Origin: Chitinispirillaceae bacterium
GTDB lineage: Bacteria > Fibrobacterota > Chitinivibrionia > Chitinivibrionales > Chitinispirillaceae
DNA: 64,000 nt
Assembly (NCBI GenBank): GCA_016929595.1
Contig: JAFGIN010000056.1
Coordinates: 1 to 64,000, forward strand
Direction of reading: 5' to 3'
Part shown: piece after piece, positions 27,743 to 36,297 of the stretch
Layout: every line of letters begins with the position of its first letter
Position numbering within the stretch: the stretch's first letter is position 1
The notes under the pieces: model-generated
Databases searched by the model: none
Told to the model about the DNA's origin: nothing
What the model saw: the letters and a program-made list of their open reading frames with translations, nothing else
Program-made: the position numbers and the translations under genes

Positions 27743-28951
27743 ATGGCAAAGTATGATGGAAAAGCATTGCTCCCATGGGATTTTGTAAAAAAATATGTCA
27801 TTCCCAACATCCTAACTAATCCCGATTCGTGGCATATGTTTCCACAGCAGATCCGGAAATATTTTGGTAAAAATGATCCCGATAAAAATGTCCCTGTAGG
27901 TCAGATCAGTATGCGGGTAAATGAGGTCTGTAACCTTAGGTGTGGATCGTGTGGTCAGTGGGGTGAAAACGGGCATCTCCGTAAAAAACTCGAACGTGGT
28001 GAAAAACTCAATCAGCTTGATTTTGAAGTAGTAAAAAGGCTTGTTTTTGAAACCCGACGTGACCACCCGTTCTATTATATATGGGGCGGCGAACCAACAA
28101 TGTGGAAACCACTCGTGCCACTTTTTCAGGAAATGGCGAAATACAAACTCAAGGGATCCATTGTAAGTAACTCTCAGGATCTCGATAGAATTATTGAAGA
28201 TCTTATCGACACAGGGGCGCTACAGATTCTGTTTCTCAGCCTTGATGGATGGGATGCAGCATCACAGAACCATCTTCGCTCTCCGGCTAATGGTAAAACT
28301 TCTGATAATTTCGAAAAAACGATGAATATCATCGCTAAAGTTGATGAGATCAAAAAAAGAAAAAACCTTCAGTTTCCGCTGGTAATACCTATTACTGTCG
28401 TTTCAAATCACAACCACGCTCACCTTGCAGATATTCACCGTCTTGTACTTGACAAAGCACAACTTCATCCGTTTTATTTCGGGTGGTTCATTACCGAAGA
28501 GCGAGCTGATCTTCATGAAAAAGTTTTCGAGAATCGATTTGGGTACAAACCAAAAAATCACAGGGGATACCTTAAATCATGTTTCGATGATGTAAATGCT
28601 GCAGAAACCGCCTCTCAGATTAAACTGGTAAAAAAGATGTCAAAAGGGAGAACATGTGTTCCGCAATTTCTACCTGACATCGAAACTGAGGAACAGGTTC
28701 GAAGATACTACAGTGACCACGCCTGGCACTGTGGGTACCCGCACTGTGACAGCATCTATTTCATTGCTGAAGTTACTCCGGAGGGCTTTATGACACCCTG
28801 CCGCGATTATCAGGATTATGTTTGCGGAAACATTTACGAAAAATCCTTCTACGACATCTGGAATGGTCCCGAATACAAGAAGTTCCGCAAAGAAATGAAA
28901 AAAGGGCTGATGCCAGTTTGCACCCGCTGCTGCGGGCTGCAGGGATTTTAA
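27743..28951 (+). CDS. Radical SAM protein with C-terminal SPASM-like domain
   Basis: This 402-aa enzyme carries the radical SAM cluster motif CNLRCGSC (Cys-x3-Cys-x2-Cys, near residues 55-62). The C-terminal region has many cysteines in SPASM-like order (HCGYPHCDS, TPCRDYQDYVCGN, PVCTRCCG), which would hold auxiliary iron-sulfur clusters. SPASM enzymes modify peptides or other enzymes, or act as oxidoreductases; the typical end CGNIYEKSFYDIWNGPEY fits this class. No precursor peptide is evident nearby, and the following gene encodes an outer-membrane-type protein beyond a terminator. The substrate is unknown. The ATG at 27743 begins a long lead-in of about 54 residues before the cluster motif. 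Confidence 0.85.
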   Translation: MAKYDGKALLPWDFVKKYVIPNILTNPDSWHMFPQQIRKYFGKNDPDKNVPVGQISMRVNEVCNLRCGSCGQWGENGHLRKKLERGEKLNQLDFEVVKRLVFETRRDHPFYYIWGGEPTMWKPLVPLFQEMAKYKLKGSIVSNSQDLDRIIEDLIDTGALQILFLSLDGWDAASQNHLRSPANGKTSDNFEKTMNIIAKVDEIKKRKNLQFPLVIPITVVSNHNHAHLADIHRLVLDKAQLHPFYFGWFITEERADLHEKVFENRFGYKPKNHRGYLKSCFDDVNAAETASQIKLVKKMSKGRTCVPQFLPDIETEEQVRRYYSDHAWHCGYPHCDSIYFIAEVTPEGFMTPCRDYQDYVCGNIYEKSFYDIWNGPEYKKFRKEMKKGLMPVCTRCCGLQGF

Positions 28952-29001
28952 ATGTTTTCAACGTTTCTTTCAGCTTTTGCTACAATTTATAGATACATGC
29001 C

Positions 29002-29030
29002 AAATGGGACAGGTTACACTGTCCCATTTT
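29002..29030 (+). terminator. Intrinsic terminator of the SPASM gene
   Basis: AAATGGGACAG and CTGTCCCATTT form a perfect 11-bp stem around a six-base loop, followed by one further T. Confidence 0.85.
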
Positions 29031-29075
29031 CATATCGAACTTTTTTTTGAGTACATGCAGTGAAAGGATAAATAA

Positions 29076-29759
29076 ATGGGCAGATTTCTCAAGACCGTTC
29101 TCTTGTTTTCAATCGCAGTTTTACCCTCATTTGCAGCGCAAACAACGTTACGAGCAGCGAAACCAACTCATTATTTTTATGTACCAACAGCGTATTTAAA
29201 CAATGAATTTGGTCTGGTAGTAAGCCTTCACGAAATCTCATTTGCTCTTCCTGCAAAACTTCAATTACATATGTCTTTACTGGATAATGTTGGACGACTT
29301 AACTTCGGTGCACGTTACGGTTTTGCGGATAACCTTTCGATCGGTGCCGGAATGGCTTGGACATTCGCACAGTTTCCCCGTGGAGGACATGGTATCAAAC
29401 ACTGGGCAGATCCGCGCCTGGGGGCGTTTCTTGCCTGGGGCATTTCAAAAACCAGCACCTTTGAAACATGCCTGGTTCCGCAACTTCAAATCGGTGACCA
29501 TTTTTCACTCGGTGCTGATTTTGCATTGAAAGCAACACCATCGAGTTTCTGGTCGTTCATCTGGGAATTTGGTACATCTCTTGACTTACATGATGGAGAG
29601 CTCTGGATTAACACTGATGGAGGCATCCGTATCCATCCACCTACAATCCCATTCCTTTCTTTTGATGTCGGCATTGATTTAGTGGAGGAAAATCTCAGCG
29701 ATTATAATCCACATGTTGCTCCATACTTTGATGTCATTTTTGCAATCAGAACCAGATAG
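29076..29759 (+). CDS. Predicted outer-membrane beta-barrel protein
   Basis: This 227-aa protein begins with a signal peptide (cleavage expected after SFA near residue 20). The mature part alternates short amphipathic strands with aromatic-ended segments (LNFGARYGFADNLSIGAGMAW, LGADFALKATPSSFWSFIWEFG), the pattern of small outer-membrane barrels. It ends in FDVIFAIRTR. I do not recognise a specific family. AAAGGA precedes the ATG. It is likely transcribed alone, between the terminator at 29002-29030 and the 420-bp non-coding stretch that follows. Confidence 0.6.
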   Translation: MGRFLKTVLLFSIAVLPSFAAQTTLRAAKPTHYFYVPTAYLNNEFGLVVSLHEISFALPAKLQLHMSLLDNVGRLNFGARYGFADNLSIGAGMAWTFAQFPRGGHGIKHWADPRLGAFLAWGISKTSTFETCLVPQLQIGDHFSLGADFALKATPSSFWSFIWEFGTSLDLHDGELWINTDGGIRIHPPTIPFLSFDVGIDLVEENLSDYNPHVAPYFDVIFAIRTR

Positions 29760-30110
29760 CAGACAGCGCACTTATTATCGTGACCGTTTATGTATCCTGA
29801 TGCAGTAGAAATTAACAATATGGGGCTAAAGACTTCAGTGTGGGCTATGCACTGAGCTTGCCGAATGTGTACCCCCCGGGCAATTCCAGGTGAAGGTTGA
29901 AACATATTCAGGGGGGACCCGCGTAGCACTTGGTGTGCATGTTCAGCCGCAAGCGCCCGTTATCGACAAGTTGGCATCTTAAAACCAATTCCGTAGCCGA
30001 ATGCAACCACTCCAACTGAGGAATTAGCTTTAAAAACCAGTATTCGATCCGCTGCCTGCAGTACAGGCATTATTTTTCTGAAAGACTGCTGATGCTGTAA
30101 CAAATCGATA
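29760..30110. other. Non-coding stretch with possible structured element
   Basis: No gene is convincing here. Around 29847-29940 ATGCAC pairs with GTGCAT and encloses CCCCCC (29872-29877) opposite GGGGGG (29911-29916), so a GC-rich stem-loop is possible. A 60-codon minus-strand frame (29960-30142) has no ribosome-binding site and no recognised domain. Confidence 0.4.
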
Positions 30111-30139
30111 TTGAAAAAAAAATTCGCCCATTGTATATT
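30111..30139 (+). promoter_or_regulatory. Promoter of the PerR operon
   Basis: TTGAAA (30111-30116) and TATATT (30134-30139) are separated by 17 bp. The expected transcription start, about 7 bp further on, falls inside the Fur-type box. Confidence 0.65.
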
Positions 30140-30141
30140 CA

Positions 30142-30164
30142 TTAAGAATGATTCCTATTCTTAA
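30142..30164 (+). promoter_or_regulatory. Fur/PerR-type operator
   Basis: TAAGAAT-G-ATTCCTA (30143-30157) is a nearly perfect 7-1-7 inverted repeat, as in Per/Fur boxes. It is nested in TTAAGAAT...ATTCTTAA (30142-30164). It covers the expected transcription start of the operon, so a bound regulator would block initiation. Autoregulation by the first gene is the natural reading. Confidence 0.75.
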
Positions 30165-30178
30165 AAATTCGAGCGTCC

Positions 30179-30550
30179 GTGGCAAAATACAGAGATCTTA
30201 TACTGGAAATAATCAAAGCATCTTCCGGACATATGACCGCAGAAGCGATATACCTGGAAGCAAAGAAATTGCAGCCCTCAATAGCGGTGGGTACAGTGTA
30301 TCGCAATCTGAGGCTTATGACTGAAGCCGGCGAGATCAAACGTGTTGTCATGGCTAATTCGCCTGATATATTTGATATATCTACTCATCCCCACGCGCAT
30401 CTGATCTGCCAGAAGTGCCATACGATAGCGGATTTTTCTATTTCCAACCTGGAAGAACATCTTCAGAAACTGACAGGTTTAGAAATACTTGGTTATGACC
30501 TGAACGTACGATACATTTGTAATATCTGTAAAAAGAAAGGAATTGGATGA
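30179..30550 (+). CDS. Fur-family regulator, PerR-like
   Basis: This 123-aa winged-helix metalloregulator is likely a PerR-type peroxide sensor. The DNA-binding domain includes HMTAEAIYLEAKK and the recognition helix AVGTVYRNLRLM. The structural zinc site is formed by two CxxC pairs (C77/C80 and C114/C117). The regulatory metal site region IFDISTHPHAHLIC carries the expected Asp and His residues. The GTG start at 30179 is the only start in frame after the stop at 30149; no good Shine-Dalgarno sequence is seen. It heads an operon with rubredoxin- and rubrerythrin-type peroxide-reducing proteins and overlaps the next gene by four bases. Genomic context favours PerR over Fur, though sequence alone cannot settle the metal. 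Confidence 0.85.
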   Translation: MAKYRDLILEIIKASSGHMTAEAIYLEAKKLQPSIAVGTVYRNLRLMTEAGEIKRVVMANSPDIFDISTHPHAHLICQKCHTIADFSISNLEEHLQKLTGLEILGYDLNVRYICNICKKKGIG

Positions 30551-31215
30551 GGAAATTCAAATGCACTATCTGCGGTTTTATTTTTGATGAAGCTGTGGGA
30601 ATGCCGGAACAGGGCATTGCACCCGGAACAAAGTGGGAAGATATCCCCGACGATTTTACATGCCCGCTGTGTGGAGCACCGAAGTCTGCTTTTGACGAAA
30701 TGAAGGAGCAGGCAGCCGTTGCAGTTGCACCTGTAACTGAGCCGGATTCAGGGTTTGATGAGTTAAGAGAACTTTCTGCCGGAGAATTGAGTGTGGTGTG
30801 TTCCAATCTGGCAAATGGGTGTGAGAAACAGCACCTTACGGAAGAGATGGGCTTGTTTAACCAGCTGGCTGCCTATTATAAAAGTAAGGAACCTGTGCAA
30901 AAAGGGAAAACGTTTGATGATGCAGGCAGGCTTCTGGATACAGATCTGTCTGAAAGCTATGCAAATGTTACAGCTGCTGCAACATCAAAAACAGACCGCG
31001 GGGCACTTCGTGCTCTGGTGTGGAGTGAAAAGGTAAGCAGAATGATAAAATCACTTCTCGACCGATATTCAAGAGAAGGAAATACGATGCTCGAAAACAC
31101 AAAAATATACGTCTGTGACATCTGTGGCTTTGTATATCTTGGAAACAATCTTCCTGAAATCTGTCCAGTATGTAAAGTACCCAATTACAAAATAACGCAG
31201 ATAGAAAGGAGATAG
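30547..31215 (+). CDS. Double-rubredoxin-domain protein
   Basis: This 222-aa protein has an N-terminal rubredoxin domain (C6-TI-C9 and C39-PL-C42, with [20 protein letters not shown] between), a helical middle of about 120 residues, and a C-terminal rubredoxin-like knuckle pair ([14 protein letters not shown], then [11 protein letters not shown]). The two iron centres would pass single electrons, most likely to the rubrerythrin encoded next, in a peroxide-reduction pathway of anaerobes. Its ATG overlaps the PerR stop codon (ATGA). The middle region resembles the helical spacer of multidomain rubrerythrin-type proteins but lacks the full set of diiron ligands, so it is probably not itself a peroxidase. 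Confidence 0.8.
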   Translation: MRKFKCTICGFIFDEAVGMPEQGIAPGTKWEDIPDDFTCPLCGAPKSAFDEMKEQAAVAVAPVTEPDSGFDELRELSAGELSVVCSNLANGCEKQHLTEEMGLFNQLAAYYKSKEPVQKGKTFDDAGRLLDTDLSESYANVTAAATSKTDRGALRALVWSEKVSRMIKSLLDRYSREGNTMLENTKIYVCDICGFVYLGNNLPEICPVCKVPNYKITQIERR

Positions 31216-31219
31216 CATC

Positions 31220-32275
31220 ATGCCAGCAGTTAGAAATATCAAATTATGTACAAAAGATTGCATGTGCCTTTATGTCTGCCCCACAGGAGCAACAGACACA
31301 GAAAACAGTATCATTGATGTAAATAAATGCATAGAAGGCTGTAGAAAGTGTGTTGACGCATGTCCCTCGGGAGCAATTTCACTTCTGCCGGTGAGCTATC
31401 CACCGCAGCAGCCCAAAACAGATCTGGTCGTGAATGCCATGAGATCACTAACACAAAGTAAAGTCAAGCAGGAGCATATCGCTGCTGAAATAGCAAAAAC
31501 AACCGATAACCCTGTTACCCGTCAGTTTGCCGCGGCGATATCAAAATCCTGCAGACTCATGGCGGAAGATTTAGTCAGAGAATCGGGGTACATGCTTCCG
31601 CAGAGCAATGAAGTGCGAAACCTTCTGGAAGAGATGAAGCGGAATAGAAAAAAAGGCTTTCCGGTTGAAACAGTAGAAAAACTCTTAACAAAACTTAATA
31701 AAACAGAATCAGATAACATAAACAAAGGAGAAGGAACGTTGAATCTCAAAGGAACAAAAACTGAGAAAAATCTGGCTGAAGCATTTGCAGGTGAATCACA
31801 GGCAAGAAACAAGTACACCTACTTTGCATCAGTTGCGAAAAAGGAAGGTTTTGAACAGATTGCAGCAATTTTTGAAGAAACCGCACTCAATGAAAAAGAG
31901 CATGCAAAACTGTGGTTTAAAGCTCTTGGCGAGCTGGGTGACACAGCCACAAATCTGCTTCATGCAGCAGAAGGCGAACACTATGAATGGACTGACATGT
32001 ACGAAGGTTTTGCAAAAGATGCTGAAGAAGAGGGTTTTACCGCTCTTGCAGCACAGTTCAGAATGGTTGCAAAAATTGAAAAAGCACATGAAGAGCGCTA
32101 TCGTGCGCTGCTCAGTAATGTCCAGATGCAGAAGGTGTTTGAAAAGGGAGAAGAGACCATGTGGGAATGCCGTAATTGCGGACATCTTGTCATGGGTAAA
32201 AAAGCTCCGCAAATCTGTGCTGTCTGTCAGCATCCGCAGAGCTACTTCGAAGTTCGAAAAGAAAAAAATTATTAA
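31220..32275 (+). CDS. rbr: Ferredoxin-rubrerythrin fusion protein
   Basis: This 351-aa protein joins three parts. Residues 1-60 form a two-cluster 4Fe-4S ferredoxin-like domain ([17 protein letters not shown] and [18 protein letters not shown]). Residues 60-170 form a helical linker. From residue 174 on it is a complete rubrerythrin: [26 protein letters not shown], the EGEHYEW segment and [10 protein letters not shown] supply the diiron ligands, and WECRNCG...CAVCQHP is the C-terminal rubredoxin centre. Rubrerythrin reduces hydrogen peroxide to water. In related anaerobes, as I recall, the ferredoxin-like and rubrerythrin parts are separate neighbouring genes. AAAGGAG precedes the ATG. A second ribosome-binding site lies inside the gene before the rubrerythrin part. 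Confidence 0.85.
   Translation: MPAVRNIKLCTKDCMCLYVCPTGATDTENSIIDVNKCIEGCRKCVDACPSGAISLLPVSYPPQQPKTDLVVNAMRSLTQSKVKQEHIAAEIAKTTDNPVTRQFAAAISKSCRLMAEDLVRESGYMLPQSNEVRNLLEEMKRNRKKGFPVETVEKLLTKLNKTESDNINKGEGTLNLKGTKTEKNLAEAFAGESQARNKYTYFASVAKKEGFEQIAAIFEETALNEKEHAKLWFKALGELGDTATNLLHAAEGEHYEWTDMYEGFAKDAEEEGFTALAAQFRMVAKIEKAHEERYRALLSNVQMQKVFEKGEETMWECRNCGHLVMGKKAPQICAVCQHPQSYFEVRKEKNY
31724..31741 (+). promoter_or_regulatory. Internal ribosome-binding site and TTG start for stand-alone rubrerythrin
   Basis: AAAGGAG (31724-31730) lies eight bases before an in-frame TTG at 31739, exactly where normal rubrerythrins begin ([16 protein letters not shown]). Translation from here would give a 178-aa stand-alone rubrerythrin in addition to the fusion. 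Confidence 0.6.
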
Positions 32276-32288
32276 TCAGCACGTTTGC

Positions 32289-32320
32289 GGGAGGAACGTC
32301 ATTACAGCTACGTTCCTCCC
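32289..32320. terminator. Hairpin between convergent genes
   Basis: GGGAGGAACGT pairs perfectly with ACGTTCCTCCC. The right arm overlaps the end of the minus-strand propeller gene. No strong T-run follows on either side, so it may act as a two-way but weak terminator. Confidence 0.6.
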
Positions 32321-33387
32321 CCTATGCTTACACAGACTACATACAGATTCCGGGCTTTGAAGTCCATGTTAAACGATGTCAACTGAATCAAATTATACCC
32401 TGCATTTCTCTTACCGGCATCGATCGTTCTGACCAGTTGCCCTGTAAGAGTGAAGATTGAGATCGAAACAGATTGTGGAGAATCAAGATACAGCTCTATT
32501 TTTCTATTATTTAAAGATTGAACTTTGAAATAGCGTTGCTTCTGCAGCATTGAACGTACGGCAACTGGATTTACCGCAGATACTGCCGATTGTCCATGCT
32601 TGCAGTAAGCAAGGCCATACGCGCTTGCTACCCAGAATCCATCAGGATCAGATGCAACAGTTTTTATTTCAGAATCAATTATTCCAGAATTAGCGGATGT
32701 AAATAAAGTACCTGTAGAACCATTAAAACGGTACAACCCATCACCTCTGTATCTTTTTGCCAATGCCATGAAATAGATGTCATACGTCAAATTTATTCTA
32801 TTAATCCTACACCACAATTCACCTTTTTTAATGTCATAATGAAGAGGAATCAAAAACGATGCTGCATCGATTCCGGTTTCAAAATGCTGCCACTGTGATC
32901 CATCAAACCGACCGATTCCAGCTTTTTGTGTAACAATCCACACTGTATCTCCACCACCACCCTTGATTTCCTCTACCGTATCATTAACCGGAACCTTATC
33001 ATGTAACTTCATTTTCTCCCACTTTCCATTCTGATACCGGAACAGCTCCTGCGATCCGATCAATGCCCATACAGTTCCGTTTTCTGCTATATCAATTGCG
33101 ATAACCCTTTTTGTTGTATCCTCTCCAGGATAGATAATTTCGCTGCATTGCCCGTTTTCCATAGCATACATATGATTTCCACCCCTGTAAGTGTAGGTAC
33201 TGAAAAACCATATATTCCTAACCGGATCGAAACAGGTCAGATTACACACATCAGCCTTGACTGTACATTGCGTTGCAGACCATAATCCGCCAGGTAACAA
33301 ATCACTCTTCATTGCTGCATGCAGAATCATCTCAGCGGCAGCATTATTCATAAAACCAGCTGCATTGATCCTGCCTTGTTTATCCAA
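32308..33387 (-). pseudogene. 5'-truncated propeller protein with type IX-style C-terminus
   Basis: The readable part (359 aa from a TTG at 33387) contains repeated WxFSTYTY/GTVWALIG/DTVWIVTQ/GFWVASAYGL-type blades, like two-component-regulator propellers. A C-terminal module (SISIFTLTGQLVRTIDAGK...AGYNLIQLT) resembles type IX or FlgD-like sorting ends. There is no signal peptide, no ATG and no ribosome-binding site. The frame stays open upstream to 33498 with plausible protein sequence (WTLSEPFSRASAVDIKLDKQG) and then hits a stop. A secreted protein of this kind should start with a signal sequence, so I read it as a gene that lost its 5' end. Copy C of the recurring intergenic element lies across the break. 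Confidence 0.55.
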
Positions 33388-33445
33388 TTTAATATCAACT
33401 GCAGAAGCTCTTGAAAATGGTTCCGATAATGTCCAGGTTCCAGAA

Positions 33446-33508
33446 TGCCTCTCAGAGGTAACAGGGTCACACGGAACTTGAATTCGGAATCTTATTTTTT
33501 AAAAACCC
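33446..33508 (-). repeat. Intergenic element, copy C
   Basis: This copy shares CCT-TCAG-GGTAACAGGG-CACAC with the copies at 4771 and 56319 and has AAACCC about 60 bp after the core. The core can fold as a short hairpin (CCTCT/AGAGG). It lies between the hppA terminator and the truncated propeller gene, overlapping the latter's open frame. Confidence 0.45.
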
Positions 33509-33520
33509 TACTGGACTATG

Positions 33521-33556
33521 AAAAAAGCGCAGGTGGAAAACCTGTTCCACCTGCGC
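33521..33556 (-). terminator. Intrinsic terminator of hppA
   Basis: On the minus strand GCGCAGGTGGAA pairs perfectly with TTCCACCTGCGC around a six-base loop and is followed by TTTTTT. It lies 26 bp after the hppA stop. Confidence 0.95.
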
Positions 33557-33582
33557 TGAAAGTAACACGTATCCGATAGTAT

Positions 33583-35919
33583 TTACTTACCAAGTAAAGA
33601 GAGTAGTTCAGCCATTTTTGGATAAACAAAAACAATGACCCCCGCAAACACGACCGAAACCATCGACATCAGTTTGATAAGGATATTCAGTGATGGACCG
33701 GATGTGTCTTTGAATGGATCACCAACAGTATCACCCACAACAGCAGCCTTATGATTCGGAGATCCTTTTCCATTGTAATTACCCTTTTCTATGAACTTCT
33801 TTGCGTTGTCCCAGGCACCACCAGCATTGTTAAGCATACATGCAAGCGAGAATCCTGTTGTCAATCCACCAACAAGAAGCCCCAGTACCCCACCGACACC
33901 GAAAAGTATCCCTGTAATTATCGGAACGATAATCGCTATCAGAGATGGAAGAACCATCTCTTTCTGAGCGCCTATCGTTGAGATCTCCACACATTTTCCA
34001 TAATCCGGTTTATCTTTACCTTCAAGAATACCTGGTTTTTCCCTGAACTGTCTGCGCACCTCTTCAACCATAGCTCCTGCAGCTCTTCCCACCGCTTTCA
34101 TGGTCATGGCGCAAAACAGAAAAGCCATCATTCCCCCGATAAAAAGTCCCGAAATGACAAATGGATTCATAAGAGTCACATTAAATGCAGATGTAAGGTC
34201 CATGAGTGTCGCATGATAAGCAGAGACGGCCGTTATTCCCTGATCCCGTAACGATACCACAAGGTCATGAGGTATTTCTCTTGCATAAAACCGGAACTTT
34301 TCAATAGGAAAGAACCCATCCGCGCTCATTGATGCAAACTTCGCCAGCCATATCTTGATCTCTTCAAGATACGCAGAGAGCAGTGCCATAGCTGTCAAAG
34401 CGGCTGAACCGATTGCAAAACCTTTACCCGTTGCAGCAGTTGTGTTTCCCAGCATATCAAGAGCATCAGTTCGCTGACGAACCGATTGTCCCAGTCCACT
34501 CATCTCCGCATTTCCACCGGCATTATCGGCAATTGGCCCATATGCATCGGTAGCCAGCGTGATACCAAGCGTTGAAAGCATACCAACTGCAGCAAATCCG
34601 ATTCCGTATAACCCCATATTTATAGAAACAAACCCGCCAGAAAAGATAAACGCCGCAAGAATTCCAAACACGATCGTAATTACAGGAATCATCGATGAGT
34701 ACATACCAACGGCAAGCCCCTCGATTATAGTCGTTGCAGCTCCCATCTGTGTCTGAGCTGCAATGCCTTTTGTTGGTTTATTTTCATCGGATGTGTAGTA
34801 TTCTGTTGACTTACCAATTATAAGACCTGAAATAAGCCCTGTTATAACGGCTCCGAAAATTCCCCATGGAATAAAACCGGTAAACGCCATGACAGCAAGC
34901 GCAGCAAGAATCAGCGCTGACGAGCCCCAGATTCCCGTATTGATTGAACTGAGAAGGTTTTTCATACTCGCATTCTCTTTTGTCCTTACAGCAAAAATAC
35001 CCGCGATTGAAAAGAATATACCAAGCGCAGCAATAATTATCGGTGCAGTCACGGCGCTGACTCCACTGAATTTTTGAGTTACCGGCAGCGCCGCACCGAG
35101 AGCCGCTGTCGCAAGAATGGATCCTACATACGATTCGTAAAGATCAGCCCCCATACCTGCCACATCACCGACATTGTCACCAACGTTATCTGCAATTGTT
35201 GCAGGATTTCGCGGATCGTCTTCAGGTATGCCTGCTTCTACTTTACCTACAAGGTCAGCACCAACATCGGCTGCCTTTGTGTAAATGCCGCCACCAACAC
35301 GTGCAAACAGCGCCTGTGTTGAAGCACCCATACCGAATGTAAGCATTGTCGTGGTAATCGCAGAGAGTTTCATATGTTCTGTGGAATTCTGCTCGACAAA
35401 TACCATTCCCAGAAACTTGAGACCTTTTACAAGGTTTTCAGGTGTGTAGATTATTTTATCAAGGAAAAAATACCATATTGCAATATCAAGAAGACCGAAG
35501 CCAACAACCACAAGCCCCATAACAGCACCCGAGCGGAATGCCACTTTTAATCCACGGTTCAATGAGTGAGATGCCCCCTGTGCTGTGCGGCTTGATGCAT
35601 TCGTTGCAGTTTTCATCCCCAGAAATCCGCATATACCCGAAAACAGACCACCGGTAATAAACGCAACAGGAACAAACGGGTTCTGAATACCCAGCATTGC
35701 CAACGCAAAAAGAACAATAAAGAGCACGACAAAAACTTTTAAAACCGCACTGTACTGCCGATAAAGATACGCATAGGCACCCTCTCTGACATACCCTGCA
35801 ATCTCTTCCATCCTTGCATTCCCCTTCTCGGAACGCATCATAGAGCGATAAAAGAAAAACGCAGAAACAAGTGCAGTCAAAGCTGCAATCGGAACAATGA
35901 ACATCAGTTTTTCCATCAA
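33583..35919 (-). CDS. hppA: Membrane-bound ion-translocating pyrophosphatase, K+-dependent type
   Basis: At 778 aa with about 16 transmembrane helices this is a membrane pyrophosphatase, which couples hydrolysis of pyrophosphate to proton or sodium pumping. The catalytic signature [16 protein letters not shown] is followed by the acidic motif [20 protein letters not shown], and the C-terminal acidic loop [18 protein letters not shown] is intact. The segment [20 protein letters not shown] has Ala where K+-independent enzymes have Lys, which by family knowledge marks the K+-dependent class. Proton versus sodium specificity cannot be read safely. GGAGG lies upstream of the ATG and a strong terminator follows, so it is a single-gene unit. 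It would save energy from biosynthetic pyrophosphate. Confidence 0.95.
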   Translation of the reverse strand: MMEKLMFIVPIAALTALVSAFFFYRSMMRSEKGNARMEEIAGYVREGAYAYLYRQYSAVLKVFVVLFIVLFALAMLGIQNPFVPVAFITGGLFSGICGFLGMKTATNASSRTAQGASHSLNRGLKVAFRSGAVMGLVVVGFGLLDIAIWYFFLDKIIYTPENLVKGLKFLGMVFVEQNSTEHMKLSAITTTMLTFGMGASTQALFARVGGGIYTKAADVGADLVGKVEAGIPEDDPRNPATIADNVGDNVGDVAGMGADLYESYVGSILATAALGAALPVTQKFSGVSAVTAPIIIAALGIFFSIAGIFAVRTKENASMKNLLSSINTGIWGSSALILAALAVMAFTGFIPWGIFGAVITGLISGLIIGKSTEYYTSDENKPTKGIAAQTQMGAATTIIEGLAVGMYSSMIPVITIVFGILAAFIFSGGFVSINMGLYGIGFAAVGMLSTLGITLATDAYGPIADNAGGNAEMSGLGQSVRQRTDALDMLGNTTAATGKGFAIGSAALTAMALLSAYLEEIKIWLAKFASMSADGFFPIEKFRFYAREIPHDLVVSLRDQGITAVSAYHATLMDLTSAFNVTLMNPFVISGLFIGGMMAFLFCAMTMKAVGRAAGAMVEEVRRQFREKPGILEGKDKPDYGKCVEISTIGAQKEMVLPSLIAIIVPIITGILFGVGGVLGLLVGGLTTGFSLACMLNNAGGAWDNAKKFIEKGNYNGKGSPNHKAAVVGDTVGDPFKDTSGPSLNILIKLMSMVSVVFAGVIVFVYPKMAELLSLLGK

Positions 35920-36297
35920 ATCCTCCGCTGAAAAACGTTTAAATGAGTATACTATTTCCAGACTTTTTTATCAAAGAGAATCAGGAAGACTGCTCACCGC
36001 TCCGGACAGAACTGCTTAAAACACTTGAAGGTGAGAAGTCCCATCGGCATCTGCAACACATAATACTGAGTAGCAAAATATTTTATGATAGAACACAAGA
36101 CAAGAAGACTTTTGAAAAAACAGAACGTGCGCGTGTAGAATGAACGGATGTCATAAAACATTTGAGAGGTAATTGCAAAGGTCCGTTTCATACGCGGACG
36201 GGCTCAGAATGAACGCCACAAAACAGCTTAAACGCTCACCCTGATCCCGAGCCCGGTATTGAAAGATAATTACGAATCATTTTTTCAATTACCTTAT
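35920..36297. other. Intergenic region with an inverted GGTAATTG/CAATTACC pair
   Basis: No gene is supported; a 66-codon plus-strand frame at 35943 has no ribosome-binding site. GAGGTAATTGCAAA (about 36169) is inverted relative to TTTTTCAATTACCT (36281-36294). The second arm, with AATTACGAAT 18 bp before it, reappears with the same spacing at 51146-51172. The region presumably also holds the hppA promoter. Confidence 0.4.

Noticed and set aside
29960-30142. 60-codon minus-strand frame ending FGYGIGFKMPTCR
   Set aside because: No ribosome-binding site or recognised domain, and it runs over the PerR promoter and operator start.
35943-36143. 66-codon plus-strand frame upstream of hppA
   Set aside because: No ribosome-binding site, no domain and poor coding character.
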